DNA from: Gossypium raimondii
Taxonomy: Eukaryota > Streptophyta > Magnoliopsida > Malvales > Malvaceae
DNA length: 64,000 nucleotides
Assembly: GCF_025698545.1 (NCBI RefSeq)
Contig: NC_068576.1
Location: 56,952,094-57,016,093 of the forward strand
Direction: 5' to 3'
This document shows positions 48,101-59,100 of this stretch, one piece after another (the first letter of the stretch is position 1; each line of letters starts with the position of its first letter). The notes under the pieces were generated by a model that was given only the letters and a program-made list of their open reading frames with translations, made no database searches and was not told where the DNA came from. The position numbers were made by a program, and so were the translations under genes.

Positions 48101-49307
48101 TAGAATTAATACGAGGCTGACTTGCCATTTTGGGGGGAATTATTGAGCGACATTTTGCACAAGTACGCTTCCCTTGCCCTATCCATTTCTGGAAGCATTT
48201 AAGGCAGAAATTGTGGCCGCAAGGTGTCTGTAGCAACATGAATTACACATATATCAACATTTTATATGCATAAGCATGTAATGTAACTATTCATCCTTAA
48301 GGGAATTAAGGGCCAAGAAATCAAAAGTAAATTAAAACTCTTTACAAAGTTGAAGATGAAAACAAATATCTGACTCCAATGACATAACAACCGCTTTTGA
48401 TTATAAACATTAACAAACTAGTTGAAACTAAATAGCCAAAACATAATATGAAATGCAACTCAAAAGAATAGCATCACTTATAATTGCAAACTAGATGGCC
48501 TTTTAAAGCTGCATACTATAATTAAGTTCACAAGTAATTCGGGTTCATGAAGTGAATCATTTTGAACAGAAAAGAAAAATACTCTGAAGCTACAATATAA
48601 GATTCATGCTATATAATTTTTTTTTCATTTATTTGTTCCTTTCTTCAAATATATTTACGTTAAATATCATTCGTATTTGTATCTAACTTTTTAGTTTTTA
48701 CCAATTGATTTTTAAAAATGTATTTGATCAAAATAACACAGCTTAAATTTAAAGCACCATCTAGGGGGGAAAGGGCTAGGACGTTAAATGATAATGAACT
48801 CAACAGAGCTTAACATTTCTGAGAATAACATTGGGGGGAAAACAAAAGAAAAAAACGAACCGTAACAGGTCTGTCAGGTAACAGCATGCAAAACGAACAG
48901 TTTAAGCTTCCATCAAGAACGTCCAAAAAGGAGCTCTCTTTCTCTTTCCCTTTCTTTTCTTTATCCCCATCTTCTTCAACTCTCCCGCTCACCAGCTCCT
49001 GCCTCTTCCTCGCCTTCTCCTTCTCCGTCAACGATTCGTCCGACTCTATTGCCCTTATCGCCGCGAATAACTCGCTAGAGGTCCCATCTAAGGCGCCCGC
49101 AGCAGAAGGAAGAGGATCTCCGGAACAGTCGGGGCACTGCCATTGCAGTGTAGAAGCTAGGGTTTCGGGAGGAGAAGCCAAGCAAGCCACGTGCCAAGGA
49201 GTCGCGCACGTGCTACAAATCAGGGTTTCCTCCGCCAGAGGGGTGACCTTGCAGCGCATGCACGCGCCATCTCCGTCGCATGGAAGCTGGACGCTATCGT
49301 GCGCCAT
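45136..49307 (-). CDS. ORTH/VIM: ORTHRUS/VIM E3 ubiquitin ligase (PHD-RING-SRA-RING)
   Basis: Nine exons in coding order: 49307-48861, 48227-47695, 47426-47301, 47039-46940, 46853-46792, 46703-46601, 46349-46205, 45741-45527, 45402-45136, giving 665 residues. Residues ~10-62 form a PHD finger (CMRCKVTPLAEETLICSTC, WQCPDC). RING 1 is at ~137-175 (CSFCMLLPDRPVTTPCGHNF). The SRA/YDG domain is at ~245-425 (GVLVGECWEDRLECRQWGAH, VALSGGYEDDEDHGEWFLYT, GVRYDGIYRIEKCWRKVG). RING 2 is at ~508-566 (CLICRQVMNLPVTTPCAHNF, CPAC), and the tail is acidic. This is the plant UHRF1-like architecture: the SRA domain binds hemimethylated CpG and the protein supports MET1-dependent maintenance of DNA methylation in the nucleus, while the RINGs give E3 activity. 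Intron 3 uses a GC donor (GTTGTAAG|GCAATT); only this choice keeps the VVRSHKEKR frame. Other introns are GT-AG. The ATG at 49307 matches the usual MAHD... start. Confidence 0.95.
45835..46180. repeat. repeat inserted in ORTHRUS intron 7
   Basis: Partly inverted ends: 'agggactagattaaattatt' on the left and 'gagggactaatttgatcagg' on the right (the latter read in reverse). It is AT-rich between and looks like another small non-autonomous insertion. No target duplication was found. Confidence 0.35.
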
Positions 49308-50247
49308 TGGTAACAAGCAATGAAATGTTGATGCGCACGTTAAGAGACGTTGGATTTGGTGATGGGACTTTCGAGAGAAACCAAAAATAAAAAGAGAGAT
49401 GGAGATTGGGAAGAAATGGATGAAAGAAATATTTTACATATATTGAAAAATAATTTGAATTTCAAAAAAAGGAGGGGAACAGAAAATTTGTAATTGACGA
49501 TATTGACCTTGCTTGATTCATTTTTTTAAATTTCTGCCATTTTAATTTTGAAAATTACTATTTAGATTCTGATAAAACAAAGCTTTATAATTTCAACAAT
49601 CTACATACAAAATACAAATAAACCATTTTAATATTTTAATAATTCATTTAATTTTGATTTGGAAAAAATATCAATAACCATCCAACTGCTTATTGTATGG
49701 GACCAGAGGAGGGACTGCTTTGGAATTGATGATAAATATATAATTATGAAGGTTCTACCCTTTTGACTTTGCCTTTATTAGATAAATGTGATATAAGAAA
49801 AGTAAAATTTATATAAAATAATTTAATAAATAACACTTTCAATTTTAATTTCTTATTGATATATTTACTCAAACACTCACCATTTTTTTATTTTTTAATA
49901 TATTTATTGGAACGAGCTCAATAATTAATTCTTCACGTTTTATAGGTCCAATAATGGGGTAAATGTTAGTTACGAGTTTGAAAGTTATTCTATACCTAGA
50001 GTAAGAATCGAACGCTCAATCACTGATTAGGATAGAATAAACCCTTAGCATCTCATCTGACTTCTACGATGAAATACCCACCATTCTAATTTGTGTTTCT
50101 TGAGATATAATAAAATATTATTATAATAATAAAGGGCGTTACTTTAGTGACACGAAAACAACCACCCACCATTTTAAATTCGGCCATTCTATGGGGGTAG
50201 CTTATATAGTTGTTGGTAAAGTAATAGATCACAATAAATTAAAAAAT

Positions 50248-50248
50248 A

Positions 50249-50293
<45 letters not shown>
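50248..50293. repeat. (AAT)n microsatellite, about 15 units
   Basis: An uninterrupted run of taa/aat triplets about 45 bases long. Confidence 0.95.
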
Positions 50294-50294
<1 letters not shown>

Positions 50295-52309
50295 TAATTT
50301 ATAACTGTTTAAGGGCATAGCTATAGAGCTAGTAATGGTTCGGGTTCAGCCAGTCCTTGATCTTATTTAAAATATATATTTAAATGTAGAATTTTTTGGT
50401 CCGACCCATTAGTTTGTTTTATTGTTTAAATATAAAATATGTATTTATGTTAGTGTTAACTTTTACCTATTTTGTAATTAAATTTTTATTTAAATTGAAT
50501 TAAGACTAATTCAATGTCCTAGTTTAAATTTGGGTCAATTGAATCTATCGACTCATGTATAAGTCTAATAAATTGATGATGTTAAGTCAATTTTGAAGGT
50601 TTGAATAAAAATATTATATTTAAAATTTTAAAATATAAGTCAAGTTTTGGATTTAATAAGCGATAATTAAACCTCATCTTATCTTTTTTAATTTTATAAT
50701 GTTATTTCTCAATCTTATATTACATGAAAAATAAATATAGGGTTTATAATTAAATTTTTAATAAAAACTAAATATTAGCTAAAAATAATATATGTTATAG
50801 GAATTAGAATCGCAACATGTTTAAACATGATTGAATTGGCTATTTTAAATACGAATGAGTTAGTATAAATTTAAAATTCATAAATTGAGTTTGACTAAAC
50901 TTGAACAACTATATATAATGTCAATATCATACAAGAATTGAACTCAAACCCAATTCAGTTCAATTTGGTTTGTTTAGTTTTCAAAATTGTTCAATAATGC
51001 TTTATGACTTGTAGGTATTATTTGATAAAATTTCTAGATATTTTTCATAAACATTTCTAAAAATAAAATTTAAAGTAAATAAACAATAACAAATTTTACA
51101 TATATTTTAAATGTGTGATATTTCTAAGCATTTTTCAATAATTCTAATATAACCAATTTTTTAACTATTCACATAGGAATTTAATGTCTTTTAAATAAAG
51201 TTTTAAAATCGAATTTTGTAGAAAGATAAAACAATGTTGGGAGAGCTTATCCTTGTTCAAAATTTTATTTCAACTTTAAATTTAATCGAAATTTAATGTA
51301 ACTATTAAGTACCAATAAATATAGAAAAATTCATTCTTTAATATAATTTTCACACAAAAACAATAATTAGATTTTTAAAAGTCGAGATATGTTTTCTAGT
51401 TAGGAGGTTATTTCAAATTTGAGGAAATTGAACAAAAACATTAAGATTATAAAATGAGTTTAGACAAATAAATTAGGCCTTTTAAAATATGTGCAAAATT
51501 TAGATTCTAAAATTCAAAGCCTCGATCCAATTTGATTACACCCATCTTCAAGTTTATAATAATTTTTCTTTTATATTATATCATTTATATTATATGAAAT
51601 AAATATACAATATTGTAAATATTAAGATGTTTATTTTAGAAATTTAATAAAATAAAATACATGTAGTAAAAGATATATATAATTACTGAATGATAAATAA
51701 AATAATAATGTTTTTAAATATATCTATTTATTTGAATAGGTTAATAATTTACAGATATTAATAGATTTGGATAAAAATTGAATCTCATCCTTCAAATTTG
51801 GACCATGCCTAAGCAACTATCCTGGTACTAATACCAAATGGACCTTACTCAAACCCAATTTGGCAATCGAACCCAACCACAAATGAAAAATAGTAGGTCA
51901 TTTTATTATAAAAACTGATTCAAAATAGTCCATATATAAATAAATGGATAAATTTAGTATAGTTAACATTTACAAATAAAAAATATTTATTTTTTAATAA
52001 AGTTAATATTTATAGAGTTTTTTTATGATTTTTGTAAAATGTTTTTTATTGAACCACGAATGAAAAAAGCATACATATATATGTATATATATCAAACGAC
52101 AAAATTCTATAGGTTTATTTTGTTTTTACTAATTCCATGATTAAATTTATTCATTTAATAATAAGATGATTGATTTGAGCGATCCTTAAAGTGGAGATAA
52201 CTTGACAAAACGTTCATAAAAAAAAACTCTACTCCTTATTGATAGAAAATAAGGCGAGAACAACCTGTTTACTAGGTTAACCCTTCCAATGAGGAGAATT
52301 TTAAAATAA

Positions 52310-52620
52310 ACTACACATGAATTTTGATATGGTGTGTAATGTTATACATGAACTTTGATTTTGTACAATTTTTTGTGTACATGTCACATATTGTTTTAGA
52401 ATATTTTTAATGTAACGTGCGATATTGTACATGAACATTTACTCTAATATAAAATAAATGTAAATTGATGTATTTTTTTAATGTGTACAATTGATTCACA
52501 GTCAAAGTTTTATATATATTTGAATTATAATATGAGTTTTATGTGTATAAATGCATGCAATCAAAATTCATATATCAAATTATACATTCAACATTTATTT
52601 ATATATTTTTCATTTATCCC
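52310..52620 (+). repeat. dispersed repeat, copy 2
   Basis: Contains 'tgttatacatgaactttgat', 'gtacaattgattcacagtca' and an ending 'catttatccctttcaac', in the same order as the copy at about 37915-38220. Class unknown. Confidence 0.5.
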
Positions 52621-52960
52621 TTTCAACAATAAAATTATATAAATCAAAATTATCAAATTGACTTAGGGACCAAATTAAACGTGGTGGAAACTTTGAAGAC
52701 CCAAAAGTAATTAATAAAGAAGCTAAATTTAACACATCTACATCTAAACTAATTTAAGACTTTAGATTGAGTTGCAAGCTAACCGGTAAGTATTGAAGAT
52801 TAAATTTATTAAAAATTAAAAATGAGGATTAAATTAATAAAAATATAAACATCAAACACTAATACTTGAGTGATTGAGTGGGCAGTTTACTTAGAAAAAA
52901 TAAAATTTACAGGGAATAACTAAAGAATTTCACAACTTTCTAACTAAGTTCCAACTTGCA

Positions 52961-53068
52961 AAACCCTAATTCCCGATAGACCGGTACTATATATACTTCT
53001 TATACTCTCTCTTAATCGGTTCTCAGACACTTCTTAGCCCTTCATTTTCTTCCCTCTGAAACCCTAAA
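52961..53068 (+). promoter_or_regulatory. RACK1 core promoter with two telo-boxes
   Basis: AAACCCTAA at 52961-52969, TATATATA at 52988-52995 and AAACCCTAAA at 53059-53068, followed by a (GCC)n leader just before the ATG. Telo-box plus TATA is common in plant translation-related genes. The second copy probably lies in the 5' UTR. Confidence 0.65.
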
Positions 53069-53103
53069 CCGCCGCCGCCGCCGCCCGTCAAACGCCGACG
53101 AAA

Positions 53104-55078
53104 ATGGCTTTCGAGGGATTAGTTCTCCGCGGCACCATGCGAGCCCACACTGACATGGTAACAGCCATCGCCACTCCCATCGACAACTCCGATATGATCG
53201 TTACTTCCTCTCGCGACAAGTCCATCATCCTTTGGCACTTGACCAAAGACGAAAAGACCTACGGTGTCGCTCGCCGCCGTCTCACCGGCCATTCGCACTT
53301 TGTTCAAGACGTTGTTCTCTCTTTTGACTCCCAGTTCGCTCTCTCCGGTTCCTGGGACGGTGAGCTTCGCCTTTGGGATTTGAACGCCGGAACATCCGCT
53401 CGTCGTTTCGTCGGCCACACCAAAGACGTGCTCTCCGTTGCCTTTTCAATTGATAACCGTCAGATCGTTTCGGCTTCTCGTGATCGAAGCATTAAGCTCT
53501 GGAACACCCTTGGAGAGTGCAAATACACGATCCAAGATGGGGATGCTCATACCGATTGGGTCAGCTGTGTTCGTTTCAGCCCAAATACTCTCCAGCCTAC
53601 TATTGTTTCAGCTTCTTGGGATAAGACTGTGAAGGTTTGGAACTTGACTAACTGTAAGATTCGCAACACACTGGCCGGTCACTCCGGTTATGTGAACACT
53701 GTTGCGGTTTCACCTGATGGTTCATTGTGTGCTAGTGGCGGAAAAGATGGTGTTATTTTGTTGTGGGATTTGGCTGAAGGAAAGAAGCTTTACAGTCTTG
53801 ATGCTGGTTCTGTTATTCATTCGCTTTGCTTTAGCCCCAACAGGTACTGGCTTTGTGCTGCGACTGAGCAGAGCATCAAGATCTGGGATCTGGAAAGTAA
53901 GAGTATTGTGGAAGACTTGAAGGTTGATCTCAAAGCTGAGGCTGAGAAATCTGACGTCACCGACAATGCAAACAAGAAGAAGGTATAATATCCTTTATTA
54001 TTATTACTACTACTTCATCGAAGTCCTTTAATTTGCTTATATTTGTTTGCTAGCTAATCTGTTTTTGTTTATTTCAATGTAAATAGTTTGTGTAATACTT
54101 TAGTGGCAATGTAGCTTTACTATGATTATTTATTATTTCAATTGCATCCTAAGGATCCGATTAGCTTTTGCATTTTGACCTATAAAGATGTAGATTATAG
54201 AATTTAGCTGCTTGGTAAATACCATATATCATAAAACTTCAGTAGCAATGTAGCTTTACTATGAATATTTATCCTAACACTTGCTGTACAATATATTATT
54301 AGCTGCTTGGTGAAATACCATTTACCTTGAATGAATTAAGACTGGCATTTTAATTTTAGTTACCCCTTTTTGTTGATTATTTTTTTCTTCCAAAAATCAT
54401 CTATATTTTCCAGAATCCTATTCTGTTTCCAGAAATTGTATTGTTTGTGGAATGGAAGTTATTTGGTAATTAGGCATGTCCATGTTTCATATGAAAGCTG
54501 CATTTGTTAACACAATCTTGCTAAGTAAAGTTTATTGTTTCCACACATGGTATTGCTGTAAGCCTCAAAGCTTTGAACTTATCATTTTTTGGTACAACTC
54601 ACACACCACTGATAGGAGCAAATTGCTGCCATGCACATACTACTATCTGACAATTACTGTGACATGAGCCCTCGGCTTGGGTATGGGGTGAACACCCTTG
54701 GCTAATGGGCCAAATGCTGGGGTTCTTAACTTGTCTTTATGATACCCCAGAGTAGGTTGTGCTCTGAAATCTGCATCATTTTAATCCCTGTTAGTTGTCT
54801 TAATCAAGTTTATATTGGTTTATTTGTTGTACTGATTACTGTTTTGAGTGGCTCTCTCAATTCAGCGATTAGCTTTGTCATTTGTCAGGAGAATGATGGA
54901 ATTATATTTATTATAATGCAAACAAATGTTAATCGTACAATTAAAAGAATGCCATTATTGTGTGTGGAATTTGCAGGTGATATACTGCACAAGCTTGAAC
55001 TGGAGTGCAGATGGAAGCACCTTATTTAGTGGTTATACAGATGGTGTAATCAGAGTTTGGGGAATTGGTCGATACTAA
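53104..55078 (+). CDS. RACK1: RACK1, WD40 ribosome-associated scaffold protein
   Basis: Two exons, 53104-53982 and 54977-55078, GT-AG intron, 326 residues, as in other plant RACK1 (about 327). Seven WD repeats are visible, with repeat ends such as SIILWHL, ELRLWDL, SIKLWNT, TVKVWNL, VILLWDL, SIKIWDL and [10 protein letters not shown]. Conserved RACK1 segments include [18 protein letters not shown] and [12 protein letters not shown]1 sits on the head of the 40S ribosomal subunit and links translation to kinase and hormone signalling (in Arabidopsis, ABA, auxin and MAPK pathways). The intron is inserted just before repeat 7. The N-terminus reads [10 protein letters not shown]. Confidence 0.97.
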
Positions 55079-56106
55079 GACCAACATTCATGCATGCATG
55101 TTGTGCCTTCCAATGAGTAATCATATAGTATGAAGGAACATGTAGTGATACTTTTAGTTGCTTCTCTTAGCATTTTCAAACCCTTTTAAAGATTTTGTTT
55201 AAAATGTTGTAAGGATTGTTTTCATTTTGTTTGGAGGTTTTCATTGAGCCCTATGCTCTTATGTTATTTTGGTTTGGTTGTTACATTAGAAGATATTTTA
55301 CTTATTTACGTGAGTTGTTCCCCTATATAAAATGTGAGCCGCAGTTTTTGAGACCGAATTAAATCTCACAAGAGTACTCAGAAAATCATCGCAATTTTTG
55401 TTACCTTGCTCCTATATATGTCGATAAGTAAAAACTAAGTAATACATGGTAAAAGTAGCATAAAGGTGGCTTGTGTTAGGAGTCCAAGGGGCTTTGAGAA
55501 TGCTTGGTTTACCTTGCTCTTCTTCGGACAACTTTAATTTTGCTTCCTGAAGGGATAAGTCAGAAAGAAATTGGGAAACGGCTTTATTCGACTTTAATTT
55601 TGAGAAACGGCTCCGAAGAAAGAAATTGGGGTTCCCAATGCTTCTCCACGCCCAACGAGATGCGCCAACCTCGGGATGCTTTACTCCTAACCCCACAAGG
55701 TTCCGAGACGGAGCTTAACCTGAGTCTCGGTTAAGAACGACGATGGTCTACGTTTCACACGGCGCACGATTCCATGGATAGTTTCATTCGACATCGTGAT
55801 GGAGGACATAGCTTACGATTGAGCAGTGCACCCCTTAAAAGGAATAAAAACAATCTTTTTACAACTACAGAAAAGGAGACCAAAACTATAATCCCATAAT
55901 GCAGTATATTCCGATATAAAATTTCCTCTCTACCCAATGAAACATTTTTTTTTACCTAAAACATAATTTATAAACAAAATTTTCGAAGCCAGGCCCAGGT
56001 TGAATAAATCATTGCGCCTAAAACTTCCATCTTCTAAAAAAATCATAATAATAAAATGAAAGGTAAAGGGATTTTGATTCCCTTATTTCCAACCTCTTCA
56101 CTGCTT
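55079..56106. other. intergenic DNA between RACK1 and the SNAPc4-like gene
   Basis: Up to about 55280 it is the RACK1 3' UTR. A less AT-rich segment at 55430-55830 contains an internal near-duplication ('ctttaattttg...aaagaaattggg' twice) and 'gagacggagcttaacctgag'. On the minus strand it can be read as an open frame of ~80 residues that I do not recognise. It may be a transposon remnant. Confidence 0.45.
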
Positions 56107-59100
56107 TTATTCGGACATGTCTCCATGGTTGCTGCTTTGTGCAATGGTCACACACCTCTTCTTCTTTAATCGCTTGCACAAACACGCGAGGGTGATGTCT
56201 TCCTTATTGATCTTGGTTGGTTCTCTCACAATGTCACGGGAAGCGACGGTTTTGTTTACTACATCAACTATCTCAATGTTTGTGCCATTCTCGCCATCAC
56301 AATGTTGCAAACTGAATTGGGTTTGATCTATCTTGCTACGTTCATCCATTCCTTCCGATAAACAAGCATTATCAACAATTTCACATCCTCCCTTCTTCAA
56401 TTTATTACGAAGAAAGCAAGCAAGAGTCTGATGATCCCCGTCTGTTTGACCATTTTCATCCCCAGATGGCTTGTTGCTCTTTCTGCTCTTGCTTTGCTGC
56501 TGCTTAGTTCTGTTCTTTTTCGTGTTTTTAGCTGCTGAAAGGTTCTTGAAGTGTTCAGCTACGATGGTCCTTGAACTTTGAGAGGTCAATGAGTTCATGC
56601 AAGTTTTCCTCTTCGATCGAGGTTTAGCTTTCCTAGAAGTATCATCCGCACCGAGAATTTCAGATTCTACACCGCTGTTTTGCATCACTTCAGCACCATC
56701 ATCACCTCCTGAAAACACGGAAATCTCAGAACAGATAGAATACTGTTCTTCATGTGATTCCGTGCACATACTCCTCTTGGAAAACTGTTTAGGTGATGCT
56801 TTGTGATTCTTTCTCCTCTTTACAGTAAGACTGCTACCAAATGATTCAGCCTCATGATTACCAGTTATACATAATGCCGAAAGTAGGTGAGATGAGCAAT
56901 TATCCTGCACTGATTTGACAAATTTACTACTCCCTGACTGTTGTTTTCTTTTATACGTCTGAACTGCACCATCCTGCTTTCTGTCACTGCAATTAACATG
57001 TCCAGAAAGTGGTTGTTTTCTTTTCTTTTGAATGGCAACATGTTGTGCTGGTTTGATATGATTATTATTTCCTGAAGGTGGTTCTCTCTTTCTTTTCTTT
57101 TGAAAGGTAACATCTTCTGCTGGTTCAGTACAATTGTTATTCTCCAAAGGTGGGTTTCGTCCAGTAGTAGTCTGAGCTCCTTTTCTACAACTCTTGTGGC
57201 TCCTCTTTTCTGGGGAAAGCCTGTACCACGAGGGCAAAGGAATAAGAGATCTCTAGCAATTAGCAAGGGGAAAATCATAGGTCGCATGAATATACAAGAA
57301 CTGAAATAGCAATGATAGGCTAAAAGAAAATATAGGGACTTCATCATTCTGTTGAATAAGGAGCTACAAAATTGGATGTAAAAAATCTCACCTTAAAGCT
57401 GCAGCATTTTCCTTCTCGTATTCTGGCCTTCTTCGTCTGCATACAACAAAAAGATACAAGTGAAAAGGAAAAAGAAGAGAGAGAAACAAAATGAGATTGA
57501 GAATGAGATAGCTTGATTGTTTTACCTTCGTTTCCCTTTTTCTTTACTTGGTTCAGAAGTTGCAGTTATCATTGGTAATTGAATATTAAAATCATTGGGG
57601 CCAAGGGCAGGACGCTCAGATTCCCGATCTACAAAATTCGATATAAGAGCGGCTTTACGTATTTTCCTAGCTTCTTGAAGCAAAGGCACTTCTTCAGGAT
57701 GCAACGTTTTCCACCTCCTATTAAAAAGACAAAGGTGCAATTAAAAGGTTGTTTAGAAAGACAAAACAAACACGGTATTGGCATATAACCAACACAAGGA
57801 AAAATAATGCACGATTAGATGCTTTAGCTGAACTAGGAGTATAAATGAGTCAAATCTGCTCACATTCTATAGGAGTTTATTTTTATGTATTCTTTTCCTT
57901 TTAATGTGCAAATATAAAGATAACCTCATGATCTAACTTGCGCTCATGCTCAAGCTCAATGTTCAGCAATATTTTAGCTTTATGGCAATCAAACCTAATC
58001 GATTTAAACTCAAGTAGCTAGATATTAATTATTCTAAGTCAAGACTGAGTTAAGTTCAAACAAACTTAATGTAAACTGAAAGCCTGAGTTTCATAATCAA
58101 CTCGAGCTTCAGCTCTTCTCCAATGGTACTTTATCTAAAGCTCATTACACCCTAAACCCAATAGCTAAAACCTTTATCATACCTCCAACACTGGTTATCA
58201 GTTCGTGAAGCCACGCATGTGGCAACCTTTGACCAGCAATATCCATGTTCTTCAATGGCGGCTTCCAGTCTTGAGTCTTCTTCTTCAGTCCAAATGCCTA
58301 CATTCAAAGCTGGATCTAAGGAATTGACCCACCTGGCAATAGAGTGAAAGATTAACAATCCATTTAATTAATGCCATGTTAGTTGACTTCAAGATTTCGA
58401 TTACATACCTTTCTCTACATTGCACTTGAGTTCGACCAGGAACAACCTGAGCTATTTTTCTCCAATTTTTAGGGCCAAAAAGCAACACAGCCACTTTCAA
58501 GCGTTTATCTTCATCACGCGTCCATCTCCCAACTCTCTGCCTAGTCGGATGAAGTGATTTTTTCCATCTGCATATTAAAAGACTCTCACTAGTATAAGAA
58601 AAGGATGATAAGCAAGATCTGCCATGTAACTCCTATATGATGACTGTATAGCATGCATTCCTAACATGCAGTAGATAGGGCAACAAAGGGCCCTCCATGG
58701 AATTAGGTGGAGCATGGAGTTACTTTAGCAGAGATTTCAGTTCAAGATGCCAATGGCAACATGAAAGCATATAGTCTATGTCATCGACAATGAAATATAT
58801 AGAATACTCGGAAGGCAAGAAAAAATTCAATGCAAAATGCCCTTGTAACAAAAGGATTATGCAAAAAGGGAGACATACAAAATGATAATTGGCGTTGATT
58901 ATATTAAGACTCTTAAAATGTGGATGTATCAAAATTTATATCTATATAATCAAGATTTGCAATTCTTTGGATCATATATAATGATTTCGATTACATTTTA
59001 AAAGGAATGATTAAATAAACTTATAGAAGGTGACTTATGTTAGAATACATGATGTTTATAATAGACAAATGAATAAATTTTAAAGCACGGAGCAAATGAT

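Larger units (their letters stand above)
49308..52960. other. long AT-rich intergenic region between ORTHRUS and RACK1
   Basis: No gene is recognised. It includes a trinucleotide microsatellite at about 50248-50293, a degenerate repeat with 'ggttcgggttcagccagtcc' near 50337, and the repeat at 52310-52620. The two flanking genes are divergent, so both promoters are expected in this stretch. Confidence 0.5.

Noticed and set aside
49985-50080. tRNA-like wording 'aagaatcgaacgctcaatc'
   Set aside because: No acceptor stem, anticodon arm or T-arm pairing could be assembled.
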